Shown here: positions 9,749-22,800 of the stretch, piece by piece
How the letters are laid out: every line of letters begins with the position of its first letter
How positions within the stretch are numbered: position 1 is the first letter of the stretch
Notes under the pieces: model-generated
Seen by the model: only the letters and a program-made list of their open reading frames with translations
Database searches by the model: none
What the model was told of the DNA's origin: nothing
Assembly (NCBI GenBank): GCA_009602725.1
Contig: WELB01000008.1
Span: 529,945 to 580,380 of the forward strand
Length of the DNA: 50,436 nt
Source: Spirogloea muscicola
Lineage: Eukaryota; Streptophyta; Zygnematophyceae; Spirogloeales; Spirogloeaceae
Direction: 5' to 3'
Program-made: the position numbers and the translations under genes

Positions 9749-12682
9749 ATGGACGACGCCCTGCGCCGCGCGCTGCAGCGCGCCGCCCGCCGCCGCTGCG
9801 GCGGCGGCTGGGCCTACGCCGTCTTCTGGCGCCTCCGCCGCCGCGCCATGCCCCGCGCCCGCAGCCTGTGAGCGCCCCCGCCACTGCTGCGCCGCTTCCC
9901 ACGCCGCTGGCTCGCCTTCTTCGCCCTGACGCCTCGGGCTCCCGCCTTCGCCAGGCCCCTCTACTGAGGCGCTGCATGAAGCTGCGGCTAGCTAGGCCGC
10001 TGACGATGCTCGTCGGGGATGTGCGCTGCAGGCCGACCAGGGGCGGCCACATGGATCTCCTCCACAACGAAGAGCACGACTGGTTAGTGCCTCCGAGCAG
10101 CGCCCCGTTCTTTCCAAGCAAGCGTGCATGATCACAACATCGTTCAGGCTACCTTTCGCTACAGTCGATTTGTTAGTGGGCGAGACCCACGGGGTTTGTC
10201 TGGGAGCCCGTCGAGCGTGAGCTGGGTGCAGTTGGGCACACGCTCAAGGATAGGCAGCAAGTTATGTGATATGGCGATGTGAAGGATACATTTTTTGATC
10301 TCGTGAACAATCACATGCTTGCAATTGAACGTGGAATTACGTGTCTTGATCCCTACACCTCAATCGGAAGCTCAGAAGTGGCTTTCTCACACGCAAAAAG
10401 CATGAGAAGCTGACAGCACGAAGTTGAGGCTGCAGGGTGCTCATGTGGGAGGATGGTTACATGCCCCCGTCGGACCGCGGCCCCACGGGAGCGTCTGGGA
10501 CAGCGGCGGCCCCCATGGATGAGCCCAGCCCTGAGATGATGGCGCAGCTGAGGGAGGCCTACGAGCAGCTCAGTTACCAGATTTACAATCATGGCGAGGG
10601 GTGAGCGACTGGTGCCGCTTGCACTGTGCTTAACACGCTTCTCAGCCCCCCTTTTCCTTGCGTGCCTCCTTGGCCAGGGACAGTGCACGCAGTCCACCTT
10701 GTTGTCCTCTTTGTCTGTGTGATAAAGAAGGAGGGTTGGCTTGGCTACAAGGTTAATGGGTGTCGTGTTACCTTCGCTTGGCCTTGGCCCTGCAGGCTCA
10801 TCGGCACGGCGTCGTCCACTCAGCAGCACGAGTGGGTGCACCACAACGGCGAGCAGAAGGTCGTCGAGGCTGTCAATGCAGTCCAACTCGAGAGCAAGGT
10901 GAGCCTCCACTGCGCTCGCCTTTATCTTGCTGGCTAGGTGACCCTAGATTCTCTGCCGCGGTGGTCTTGCCACATGTATACTCCCTTCTTCACATTTACC
11001 CCTCAAGCGCACTTGGGCCTTACTCACCGACATGGGTCTTCTCTGTACTGAACAGCAACCCCCTGCCATCTGGACGGCGCAGTTCGAGGTGGGCATCAAG
11101 GTGAGCCAGCTCTTCATTGCACCTACTCAGGGTTCTGTTTGCATCCCAGTGACAAAGGCTTGCAGCCGGAATCTCTTTGTGATTCCAACACAGTCATCTG
11201 AGGGTGCTGGTCTGCTGGCTGCTCTTGCAGACCGTTGCCATAGTACCCGTCCTTGGCGGAGCTTTGCAGCTGGGCTCCTTTGCAGATGTGAGCGCCTATG
11301 TGAATGCTTAGTCCTGTACATGGCTGCCTTGACAACATGATAAATACAGCACTGGCCCTGCCGAATCATCGTATTGAGACAGTCGCTCATTACGTGGGCC
11401 TCGTCCAATTTGGCTTGACTCTCCTTCCGACACCCTCCATGTCTTGACATTAGCACATGGTAAATGCACAAGTCTGACATTTTCTCCGAGCTGCTGGGCT
11501 TGAATACAGAAGCCGGAAGACCCGGCCCTTGTAACAGCTCTCCGGGAGGACTTTCAAAACCTGTACAAGGCCACTGGTGTCTGTCTGCCAGCATTTGTCC
11601 AGGAGTTGAGCCAGACTGCACAGTTGGACGAAGACAAGATACTGCCTGTGCCACTCAGGAGCATGTCAGCGCCGGCCCAACCCCTGTTCTGGTCCCTCCA
11701 GGACACCCCGCTGCCGAGCAGCGCAGTGTCCGAAAGTGCCAGACCAGATCGTGGCAGCACCGCCCAGCCTGCCATCACGGGCTTGAAACGCTCGCAGTCG
11801 TCGGCCAGTGAGGTTGTCAGCACAGCCGACGACTTCTCCGACAGTGCACAGAGGAAGCCCAAAGTGTTGCGAGCAAACTCCCAGGAGTCGACTGGACTGC
11901 TGGACGTGCGGCCGGCGGCGCCTGTGCAATTCTTCCCAACCAGTGAAGAGGAGAGGCAGCTGGCGGCGCGCCAATTCGAGCAGCTTGCCAAGGCCGACTG
12001 CGCGCGGGCAACCTCTGTCAAAACGGGGGACGCAATTGCTGTTGCTCAGTCTTTCTCAGCCGAGCCTGACTTGGAGACTGTGAACCTGCAGCTGGGGCGT
12101 CCTCCCCTACCAGATCCGGGACACGCCGTGCGCCTGGCCTTCCTCGCCTTCAGCACGTTGCCAGGCTCGCGCTCGTTCATATCTACAGCAGACCAGCCCC
12201 CGCAGTCCACCCTGCCAGCCCCCTCGAGCATGAAAAATGATGCCGACATCAAGTCGTGGATGCCGCAGGCGGCGGCTCAGCCCTGCAAACCCACCATGCC
12301 ACCCGCAGCGGACCTGCCCGAACTCAAGGATTCTACATCCGAACATCTCATGGAGAGCCGTTTTCAGGCGGAGAGGATGTCGTCCTCCACCAACTTCTGC
12401 GACCTGTCTCCTGAGAGCCTCGCAAGTCCTCCAGGAGTGGCCACTAGCGAGGCCTTCTGGGATGGGCTCCTAGCGGTGAAAATTGAGGAGCTGCTGTCCG
12501 CTGACTACATGATCGAGGAGCAGATGCCCACAATGGTGCCGAAGCAGGTTGGCAGGAAGGACTGCAAACTGATAATCAGTGACCTCGAAGTGCGTGGCAA
12601 GAAGCCGGAGCTCGACAACAAGTTGATCGAGCTACAAGCCAAATTATCAAGAGGATCTGATGACGTGAGTAAGCCTTCCTGA
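9749..12682 (+). CDS. MYC-N domain protein, LONESOME HIGHWAY (LHW)-like, no bHLH domain seen
   Basis: Six exons with matching phases: 9749-9867, 10436-10600, 10796-10898, 11056-11100, 11231-11287 and 11510-12682, giving about 553 residues. The ATG follows a (CCG)n leader. The N-terminal 160 residues carry the bHLH-MYC_N hallmarks of the LHW group: GGGWAYAVFWRL (residues about 18-29), LMWEDGYM, a GEGLIGTASSTQQHEWV block, AQFEVGIKTVAIVPVLGGALQLGSF. In plants LHW pairs with TMO5-type bHLH factors to control vascular cell division; in algae its role is unknown. The remaining ~380 residues are Ser/Pro/Ala-rich with no recognised fold. A GTGAGT donor at 12665 could splice to a later exon, but no basic helix-loop-helix was seen in the following 2 kb. 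Transcription-factor role is inference. Confidence 0.8.
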
Positions 12683-14220
12683 CAATGCATGGCAGTGCAA
12701 GCGGCCTTCGTGAATCTGAGCCTGTATGCTACGCATTTTTCTGACAAGGCGAGCCGCTTGATGCAGGGCAACATTGTCACACACTTCGCTCATGCCGTGG
12801 AGCAAAGCCTGAACCGCTCCATGGCAAGCTGTGGTTGGGTGGCCAATGACCCGCATGAAGGCTGGGGCGTCGCAACAACCTCTGTGGAAAGGACTGTGCG
12901 CGTGTAATCTCAGAAGCAGTGGCATACACGGTTCCTATACTGGCTGGAGAGAGCTACTCTGGTGCTTGATACTCGGAACTTGTACATATAGCTGCTAGAC
13001 GATGGCACCAGCAACAGCACCAATCTTTCCTCCCTTGGACTCCACCATTCATGCAGTTCCCTCCTGGTTAAACATAGCCTGAGATATTACTCAAGCTCGT
13101 CTTGAGTTTTTTGAGCTGGCCTTGCCGCTTCGCTGCTTCGCAGCTTGCCGCCTGTGCCCGCCTTTTGCCAGGGGCCTTACAATATGCACGACGCAACCAA
13201 GGCGACTGGAGCACTGATCCTGCTTGCTGTGGACGATGTCTGATCACAGTGAGCAGGATCATGCTGCTCCGCCACCTGGTTGGCTGCAATTTGGACAGGC
13301 ATTTCCTGGCGACTTTCCCCTGGGTCTGCATACACATGTGCAGCTTCCTTGCAAGTGCTTAGTTAACGCCCACATCGGCACTCATTATTAGCTGTACTCC
13401 AGCTTAGTCCTAGAATTCAGCTTTTTATGGTTGGCTCCGCCAGCATTAGGGGCTCATCTTTCGACACCAGCTCTGTCATGCAAAGCTGTGCTGTTCTGTG
13501 CTGCTAGATTCAAGATTATATTGAAAACTTGTCACAGCCACGTTCGGTTGGGCTGGGAAAAGGCGACCACATTTATATGCATGTCTCGGGCTGATGCCCT
13601 TGATTTGGGTGCCAGCAGTCTTGATTGGGTCGTGCATTTGATGCCGGGAAGCACAGGGACGAGCAGTGGGGCAGATGCAAACAGGTGAGGTCTGCCCTTG
13701 AGCTGAAGATGTGTAGCACTAGCCCTCCGAAGACTAGTGGAGGCCACAGGAGAAGCGGCTGAAAGAATGACCGAGGAAATGTCATAGTTGGCACAGGCGG
13801 ATGTAGCGACTTGCTTGTTTCGTAGTCCGTGCTCACAAAGAGTGTGGAGGCAGCACGCAGGATGGTGTGATGGGAGTGGACAGCGAGCGTGAGTGCATCA
13901 AACTAGAGGAAAGAACGATGAGGGTGCATTGCATACGGCTAACGATTGCCTGGAGATTTAGGACGTCCAGTCCAGGAAGAGGAACTTGAAATGGCAGGTG
14001 GCATATTACAGCTTATCAGTCACAAGTCAAGAATCACTACTCCGATGAGCTGAGTCTAGGAGGTCTGTGTCACCGCGCAGCCCCGACCGCTGGATGCGGT
14101 GGCTGGCGACTGACCAGCTCTAACGGGCATGGCCTGGGAGCACTAGAGGAACAGGCACCTCAGAGTGGGCAGCTGGGCGTCGGTGTCCGCACACTTGCCG
14201 AGCTGCTGGTTTTTGGGGCA
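12683..14220. other. intergenic / possible 3'UTR, no gene recognised
   Basis: Moderate-GC sequence with only short frames (60-92 codons) on both strands and no family motif. It may hold the 3'UTR of the preceding gene. From about 13700 repeat-like purine-rich sequence begins. Confidence 0.5.
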
Positions 14221-17200
14221 AGCAGCGTCAAAATGGCAAGGCAATTGCTAAGGGACTGCGGTCAAAGAGCAAGGTAAGGCTACGGCTGTGTGAGGCCATG
14301 CCACGGAAATGAACGAGGTCTGGAAGGGCCGGAAGGCACGCTGCGAGAGACCAAGTCCAGTGGGAAAATGAAGAAAAGAGCGCTGCCAAACTGACAGCAG
14401 TGGCTGTGAGAGGCCAACCCAGAGGAATGGACAAGGTCTGCTAGGGCCGGATGGCTCTAGCAGACCTTCTCTCTGATGGCGCAAGGAACAAGAGCTCCGA
14501 TCCGTCGGCGCGGGGCAGCCCGGAAAAGAACACCGAAATACGTGGGGCAGCCCGAACTGGCCACCCCCCCCGGTCACAACCAGGCCCCCTGCAACGCGGT
14601 GGGTCAATCCGCAATTGTTTATGTAGGTCTTCAGATGTGCTTGCCTTTGTACTTGGCCATCTGGCCTTCATTTCTTTCAAACAAACGATATTTGTCAACC
14701 GGGGCCCACTAGGTGCGGTTGCAAGCTCCCCCTCTTCGGCTAGCACCTGGAGCTGTTGCGACCACCTGGTTTTCTGGGCTGGCCTCTCACAGCCACTGCT
14801 CTTCCCTAGCAGTATCCTTCTAATCGCGACCCGGCCAATCTCCTGGGTACTGAGCTTCCCTGCATCGTCTGCATCGTCTGGTGTTTTGTAGTGTAGTCCT
14901 TTCGGCACCTCTTTCTTTGGCTTTGGACATTGTCTATTGTTGTTTGGGCTGGCGTTGCCAGCTATGCTCAATGGGCGAGCACTTTCTTCTTTGCCAGCCC
15001 CTCTTCTCCATGGGCGCGCCCTTTTCTTTTCTGTTCTTTTCTTTTCTAATCTCCTGGTGGGCTCATTGAAGATGTGTGTATTAAGAGATGGGGAGGCCAT
15101 GTGTGGCCAAGTACAAAGGCAAGCACATTGACAAATGCACGTCACCTGCTGCTAAGCCGACCCGCTCAGTAACCACGAGCCAGCACATAGAGGTCGCTAA
15201 CTGATGCTCGAATACCGGATGGCAATCGACAAGCTCTCGAACTACCAGCCAAGGCTCGACCAGCTTTCTGATGCAACGCATGAGCCTGAGCTCGCTGCAG
15301 ACAAGCTGATACTCGACGTCGCAAAAATGACATGTAGGCAGCCGGCATACCCATCTGGGCTGGAAGCATATCCTCGCGTCGTGCATATCCCAGACTCGCT
15401 ATGTTCTCAAGTAGGGTATGGAAGCGAGGACCCAAGCAGCACGAAAGTGTCGATTGCGGCCGGGAGAAGGTGGTCGCTGCGGGGGTAGTCAGAGTAGTGT
15501 TGGAGCTTTCTCTGCTCAGCACCTCCCACTGCGTGGCCAGCAATGTGTGTGGAAGCGGAACTCTTGTATGCCTCGGTCACCACCACATCCACCAAGGCTC
15601 GTGGGCCTCCGCCAGGTTGTACACCCACAATGTCCAGGGTGCGACGGTGATGGCGACCGTGGGAATCCGTGGTGATGGGCATTACGTTGCCTACTTCCAC
15701 ATGGCGCGGTAACCGGCGGGGGTCGGGCCCCCTGCCGCATACCGGGTCGTTGCCCCGCCTACATTTGTCTCCGATACACGGAATTGCTTGGGGGAATGCG
15801 TGTGTATTAAGAGATGGCCACACATACCTCCTAGTACAAAAGAGAGAAGGCAGGCGGGGCACATGAAATGAAATGGAGGCCAGTTCAAGCCGATACATTG
15901 TTCAGGCAGAGTCTAGGGCAGACTAAACAGGACTACATAGTAGGGAGACCTAAACAAAGGCAAGCGGGGGGGGGCGGCCCTGCTTCGGTCGGCGGCTTGG
16001 TGCTTACGGCCGTGCTCCCGCGCCCCAGATAAGTCTGGTTATGATGTACTAATCTAGAGAGAGATTCTGTTTTGCATTTCATTACGTTAGATTCTTCTGT
16101 GCTTTTCTTGCAGTATGTACTGGCTTGCCTTGACCTCCCTCTCAAGTCACGCGCACCACGCGCTTTCTCTTCTGTGCTTCGCCGCTGAAAGCCCTCCGAC
16201 AATTACATACACGCATTTTCCTGCCCCGCCTGCGCGCCTAATGGGACGAGAGCAAGGCGATGGCTGTGAGAGCGCCAGCTAAAAAAGGAATGACTGAGGC
16301 AGTGCTGACCCTGCCTCTCTGATGCTGCCGCTACCGGCAATGTCGGTGCCGCGCCCCCAATCTAGCCACACCAGCCAGGTTATGGGCCTGGCATAGAATT
16401 GCTGAGAAATCGAGTGGTGAACATGAAAGAAAGGGAGGCCAATTCAAGCCAATACATTGTTCAGGCAAATTTAGTGCAGAGACTCAATGAACGAAGCCCT
16501 ATGCTAGGCAGACAGGGCGCTCTTAGTAACGCCGTGTCAGCAGTAGGAAGTCAGATCAGCTGAGGGAAGGATGAGTGAGAAGGCGACTGAAGAGGAACTC
16601 TAGATCCACGGGTGAGCACATACAGATCGGAGAGGCTACGTTGGGGAGCAGAGAGAATAGAAGAGGAGGGAGAAGACAGAGGAGGGGAGTGGTAGCGGGG
16701 ACAACCACATTCATAGAGAACAAGCAGCTCTTCTGAAGGGGGCAGGGGAAAGGGGCCGAGTGCTGTGAGAAGCCAGCCTACATAAGAGAGGAGGTTTCCA
16801 AGGGAGTTGGGAGTTGTAGAAAGCACTAAGGAAGCCTGTTCAGTAAGCCCTACTCAGCCAAGCAGGAGTCGCCCTACCTATAGCCTGAGGCGGCAGCCAG
16901 GACAGTGATAACACGAAGATGCTAGGCAAAGCCATATGTCAGTGTATGTTGCGGGGAAACGAGAGCAGCATCCGGTACACAAGGGCCTGGAGCCCGCGGC
17001 GGATAGACTTTGCTGCTCCTTGTGGTGCGCTGAAACACTGCGCATCCCCCGCGCAAGTGGTCAAGCCACCTCTGTCTTGTGGTGAGTGACGAGGGCCAGA
17101 GCAGCTAAGTACTAGAGCAAGCACATATACAATCAATAGCCGCCTGCTGCTATGCCGACCCACTCCGTAGCCACGTTTTAGCAGGTGTGAAGAAGCTCTG

Positions 17201-18080
17201 CCGAATGGGGAGTTTCTTCCGAAAGGGGCTCTTGCCAAAGGGCACGTAAAGCCTGCTAACTGGGGCAAGACGTGTATTGAGTAACGGAGGGCCTGAGTGA
17301 CAAGAACAGCGCCAAGTACATCTATGAACATCGCCAGCTGCTTAGCTGACCCGCTCAATGAGGAGTCAGCAAGGAGGCCGCTAGTTGATATTCAATTACT
17401 GGACGGCAATTTTTAAGCCCTTCTGCCACCAGCTAAATAAACAAGCAAAGGTGGGCGAGGGCTGTGAAATGCCAGCCGAAGACAACGAAGACCAGCTAGA
17501 GCTCGCCCAGCTTATTACTGGGAAAGCCTGTTCCTGAGCTCGCTGCAAGAAATAAGCTCATAAAGGGGGAGCGAGGGCTGTGACAAGCCAGCCGGAAAGA
17601 TGAGAATAAATTCGAAGGGGCCGAAAAGAGCTGAAATCGCCTAGTTCCACAAAGGTTGGTTACTTTGTTGTCCTAATTAGCAGCCCCTAGTCAGAAAGTC
17701 TAGCCGCTGGAAAACAGCTCCCTTGACGAGGGCCACTAGCGGCAGCTAGAGGAAATGACGGTTCCAGGAAGGAGAGGGCGGTGGCTGTGCGAGGCCAGCC
17801 CAGAAAACAAGAATGAACAAAGTACGAAGGGGCCAGAGAAAGCACACAGCGAATCAAGTTGCCTTGAAGCACTTATTAGAGTACGGCCAGCACGCACGCA
17901 GATGCAAGGTTTGGACCAAGGACCGCTGGAGGAGAAGATCTCAAACGGGTTGCAGAAAGCTGACACACTCACGACGGCTGGTGGAGGTTGCATTGGTGCA
18001 TCCCTCCCTGGCAGAACAGCTCCTCCAGTCGAAGGCAGTGGCTGTGAAAGGCCAGCCCAGAAAGAATCCATCACCCTTCA
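14221..18080. repeat. dispersed-repeat region
   Basis: Minus-oriented hairpin-family copies: about 14270-14440, 16735-16790, 17450-17480, 17570-17620, 17780-17840 and 18030-18060. Plus copies: about 14770-14800 and 14930-15030. GY-ending elements, all minus: about 15165-15480, 16605-16720, 17345-17420 and 17680-17800. The AATTCAAGCCAATACATTGT element is at about 15845-15960 and 16425-16500. A head-like segment GTGTATTAAGAGATGG is at about 15075 and 15800. No intact transposase, reverse transcriptase or other gene was seen. Confidence 0.7.
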
Positions 18081-18267
18081 TGCCATGGCCCTCCACCACT
18101 CCATACAGACTCCATTTTCCTGGCCAGCCGGCTCGTCCCCGTCACGCCCGCTGCGCCGCGCCGGAGGCCCAGGGCACCTCCTCTTCCCCCGTGTTCCAGT
18201 CACAGGCAGCAAATCAATCGCTCCTCCACACTGCCGCTGTGCTCTCCTCCGCGCCGTTCAGGCGGCC

Positions 18268-19835
18268 ATGACCACGCCACGCCGCTGCGGCGGAGCCGGG
18301 GCATGTATATTGAGCGATGCGTGGCAGCGCTCCCACCGGTCGCTGGCTGCGGCGCTGGAGGCAGGCGCAGCCGGCGGCTACAGACTCAAGACCTCCGCAA
18401 TCCTGCCGGTTGACGAGCTGCTACATCTGCTTCACGAGGCCCGGGCTGCCGCGCTGGTCGCCGTCCTCGATCGGACCTCACCTCGTCTGACCGAGGTAGG
18501 CCGCTTGTCCTGCTGAAGGATGTGATCTTCAACACCACCGGCGTGTCAATGGCCTTCATCATCCTCGCCGACTGGTCTCCTGACGCCAACCCCGAAGTCT
18601 GGGAGAGGTAACATTTATAGATGCTATAGATGCTGATATTCTTAAGATATGCAAATATCTTATCTCATCTTATCTTATCTTAACTCAAAGTTTGCTACTC
18701 TGACAGCCGCCTTTTGAATAGTACTGCTGGTCGCAGGTCACTTGCATGGCCATGAATCACTTCTTGGCTAGGGCGGAGAGGCAGTGTTTTGATTCTTGAA
18801 GAAGACCTGTGTGTGGCAGAGTATCAAAACTGAGCCAAAGTTTTCAGCGGTCCTACGTTGTCGTCGCTGCGCCAGGCCCCCAAAGAAATTCGGAATTCAA
18901 CAAGGCCTACTTTCGGTGTGCTCACATTTCACAACACATATCTGAGCTGCCACTTCGGTGTGTTGTCAGCAAGTCATGTTTGCAGATATAGGTGTAAGTA
19001 TCACAAGCTCAAGGCTGTAAATATGTCATTCAAATGCACCGGCACCTCGACTGCCTGTTACAAGCAGATTGCCAAAGTAGATTGACAAGCTGCGATGCAC
19101 CAGGCACTGCAAGTCCTGCTTTGGCAAGACGCCTTTTGTCCTCGTAGCAGACGGGCTGTCAGCAATAGCCAAGGTCTTGCGGCTCGTTCATGTGCAAGCT
19201 GGTGAGCAGGTGGCTTGATTTCAATTTCTGGCCAATGCCAACCTGTCAAATTCCTCACACTTGTTGCTTGTGCGTTTCATGATGAGATCTTTGTGGCCTG
19301 CCTTTGCAGAGTGCAAGAGACAAGGTACCATGGAAGTGCTGGATGCTGAGGCAAGTATTACTGAGCAGACACACGAAGCAGCTTTTCTAGCATGCATCAG
19401 ATGCAATGACTAGGTCGCCTTCAGAAGGGTGGCTGGTAACAACACCATTGCTGGTGGCTTTACTCTGTATGCAATGTCTGTGCAAGTCCTGGCAGCTGCA
19501 GGAGCTGGTGAAGTCGCCAGAAGCCATAGCTACTGCACTGCTCGCTGTCCCCGGCCTGGATGGGCCCAGTGTTTATGTGGTATTAGTCAGGCCTCTCCTT
19601 TGACAACAACGTCGAGCAAGGAAATTGCACTGCTTTGCACATGCTCGATCTGCCAGTGTCATTGTTCTATGTGGCCATTGTGCAGCTGCTACAAGCCTTT
19701 GGGTCAATTGAAGCCATCGCATCAGCGGGCCCTGAGATGATTGTGAGTAGGACGGGTTTGCGGCCCTCTGAGGCAGAAAAAGTTGCAGCCTTCTTCCGTG
19801 ATGACCAGTACAACCGCACCCCGCAGCTGGACTGA
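18268..19835 (+). CDS. PTD: PARTING DANCERS-like ERCC1/XPF-fold meiotic protein
   Basis: Exons: 18268-18607 (with an apparent frameshift near 18490-18506), 18841-18915, 19104-19201, 19310-19350, 19496-19570 and 19686-19835. Phases agree except at the frameshift. N-terminal KTSAILPVDELL and VLDRTSP, then PLVLLKDVIFNTTGVSMAFI, SYVVVAAPG...FNKAYFR, KTPFVLVADGLSAIAKVLRL, and a C-terminal helix-hairpin-helix (AVPGLDGPS, LLQAFGSIEAIA, SEAEKVAAFFRDDQY) follow the order in plant PTD, as I remember it. PTD partners SHOC1 and promotes class I meiotic crossovers; the family is ERCC1-like and non-catalytic. The 19350 splice donor is GC rather than GT. The frameshift may be a sequencing error or true damage. 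Confidence 0.8.
18654..18682. repeat. (TATCT)n microsatellite in PTD intron
   Basis: A run of imperfect TATCT/CATCT/TATCT units in the first PTD intron. Confidence 0.7.
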
Positions 19836-22800
19836 TGGCAGGAAGCCAGAAACTGTGCTACATCTGCATACTATACCACTATTAACAGTTCACATCCGCT
19901 GCTTTCTTATGCTGACCTATCGTCTAGGTACTGAAATATGAGCCTATCACAGTACGGGGCAATACTGGGCGGTGGAGCAGAAAGGCGGCTCGTATGGCAC
20001 ACCTGCAGGCACCTCTTAACATGTGCATATAGGATGCCTCAACTCTTGCATTGGTATCATAAGGCAGATCCTTCGCTACTAATTTGTAGCGAACAGCCGG
20101 CGGGATGGGCGAGGTGGCCCAATGTGCGCACACTATTCAATTGAGAGCCACATTGCTCATCAGGCGACAAGGTGTGGGGACACTTAGATGACTGGCCAGA
20201 TGAGAAAAGCTAAGAAAGGCCGAGTACAGCCATAATCCGACAGCCCGACTCGTAAGGCCTCAGCGTTGAGCAATATAAGAGGAAAGAAAGCCATAGCACG
20301 GTGGTCGTTGGCGTGAGGGGTGAGGCAGTGTGCTCGCAGTAGGGCATGTGAGCTGCGGCCGATATATTTGCAGAAAGGCAAGGGAAAGGAAAGCTGATGC
20401 AGAAAGAGTGTGAGCAGAGATACCCCACCTGGAAGCGCCTGCGGCGAATGGGAGGATATGAAGGAAGCGGTGGAAGGAGGGACTCTGAATGCGACAAAGA
20501 ACGGCAGTATGTACGTGGCCCGACAGTGAGTTGCTGACGTCACTCAGAGTCCTGTACACACGGCAAAGAGCGATTCCCGTTAACTGAAGTACTGTGTTGT
20601 CTAACCTTGACCTTGTACTTGCCATGTACATCTAAGGACATGCTCTTCTCCTTGACCGTCATGTCTAGTTGTCTAGATGCCTAGCTAGTGTTGGAGCTCT
20701 TTGGATATTGTCCATTCTTTTTTGGCTGGCTTCTGCCAGCCCCTCTCTTCTATGGGCGAGCTCATCTTCTTGACCTACTTTGCTTCATGATCAGCACACT
20801 TTCTAAATGCAGTCGAGCGGGTGAAAGGTGAGCGAGCTAGGAGCACTCCAATCAAGGTGGAGTAGAGAGCGACAGCAAATGCGATGCAAAGGGCGACTGT
20901 GCACCCGAGCAAGCTTGACAGTCACGGAGGAGCAGCCGCAGGTCAGCATGCTAGCCCTGTTGCAGAGTGACAAGCCCCACAGCGAAAGCTCATGGCCTGT
21001 GTAACGATTTTACATGGCTGGAATGTCAATGCAGCAGTGACGTATTGACAGATGCCTGGAGACTAGACACCTCATCCGGCTGATAGATAAATTGACTGTC
21101 AGTGCCGCAGGAAAGGCTTGACAGATGCCTGGAGACGGACAATTTCACCAGGCTGGGCAGCGTGGCTTTAATTTAGAGATGAGAGCGGCGCAACCCGGAG
21201 TCGTGACACGCGAGACAGCATGGTGCTGGCGCTGGAACGAAAACGGGAGGTGGCAGCGCTGTAGACTGTCTTGACGGCGTTGGTTAGCCTTTAGTGATGA
21301 CGGGAACGATAGACGGCTGACGATAGCATGGGGGTAGTGACCGTCAGCTGCTAGTGACGGGGGACCGTCAGTATGGCGGTGGTTGCCGATGGATGGGTAG
21401 ATTGTCGGTGGTAGCCCGTCGATAGCCGTCGACAGGTCGTGGACGGGTCGTCAACGAGAGACTGGGTGCCAAATGTCCTACCCGGGCCCGTATGGCCGGG
21501 CTCGCAGTCCGTCGGGCTATATAGAGCGCTTAGCGCTTCCTCTGGCTTCCTCTGGCCCCCTTCTCGTTCTTTGTTCATTCTTTTCTGGGCTGGCTTGTCC
21601 AGCCCCTATCCTCAATGGGCGAGCCCTTTCTTCTATATAGAGGGCACCCGAGATGGGAGAGAGGGTGAGTACTTCACCCAACCTCGGACACCTGGACCCT
21701 TGCCCCTGCAGTAACCGTTGCTCAATTTTCGGTTGCGGCCCCATCCCAATGCCTCCCCGGTTTTCCTTGCGCCGCCAGCAGCCCGGGCTTGGCGATCCAC
21801 AGCATTCGTTACAGCCTGCCTGACTGTGCCCGGGCATCAAGAGGCATACATTTCTTCCTAGGAGTGAGGCATACATTTGAAACAAACGAGGGCCAAATGG
21901 CCAAAGGCAAGCACATCTGAAGACCTACATGACCTTCAGCAAAATGACCCGCTCAGTAACCACGAGTCAAAACATAAAGGTCACTAATTGATGCCTGAAT
22001 ACTAGATGTTAGATATGAAGCGCTTTTGCCACCAACTAGAGCTCGCCCAGCCAGGAAAGCGCGTGGGGCGCATGAAATGAAAGGGAGGGAGATGAAGACA
22101 CAGCTCTCCCAATGTGAAAGAAGGCGCGCGGTGCGCATGATATACAAAAAAGAGGCCAACTGTGGCCTTACAAAAGTCCTGGTAACAATGTACGGCAAAG
22201 GGGGCCGAGTGGCTAGCGGATTGAGCGGGGCTGGTCTTCCACATCCAGTGGCCACTTGATTGCCGTGTGCTTTAGCACGCTTCTGGCCCCTTCGTACTTT
22301 GTTGGGCCAATCTTTCATTCTTTCATTCACACAGAAAGTGCTCGCCCATAGAGAGTAGGGGCTGGGCTCACAAGTACCGCCTTTGAAGAGCTTAATCGCT
22401 TGAGAGGGAGGCAGTGGCTGTGAGAAAGCGCGCGGTGCACATGAAAGAGAAAGGGATGCCATTTCGAGCCTCACATAAGTCTCAGAAACGGGGCAATGAG
22501 CTGGTTAAGGGCGGGAAGACGAGTTCCTCCCGTTGGCAATTGACACCCATGGGGTGGGCGCTCGGTGGCTCGAGCTGCTCACCCAGATCGCCCGCCACAC
22601 CATCGCCCGTCGCTTCCATGGAGAGCCGGTCAACTTTCCTTCAGCCGGGTCGCTGGCGCAAGTGTCGTATGCGCCTGGCTGTCTCGCTGCAGAGGTCTAT
22701 GGCCCGCGCGCTGCACCTTCGTGCCGGCAGAGCCCTCGCTGCTGCCTCTGGCTCTGGCCAGGGGACCCACTTCCAGGAGCCTAGCATCTCTGATCTGCGG

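Noticed and set aside
8811-10121. 436-codon minus-strand open frame over the LHW-like promoter
   Set aside because: Low-complexity Arg/Pro/Ala composition in a very GC-rich stretch where stops are rare; it overlaps the well-supported first LHW-like exon on the other strand.
21439-21714. LTR retrotransposon suggested by TATATA-like boxes near 21517 and 21633
   Set aside because: No paired long terminal repeats, primer-binding site, gag or pol sequence was found nearby.
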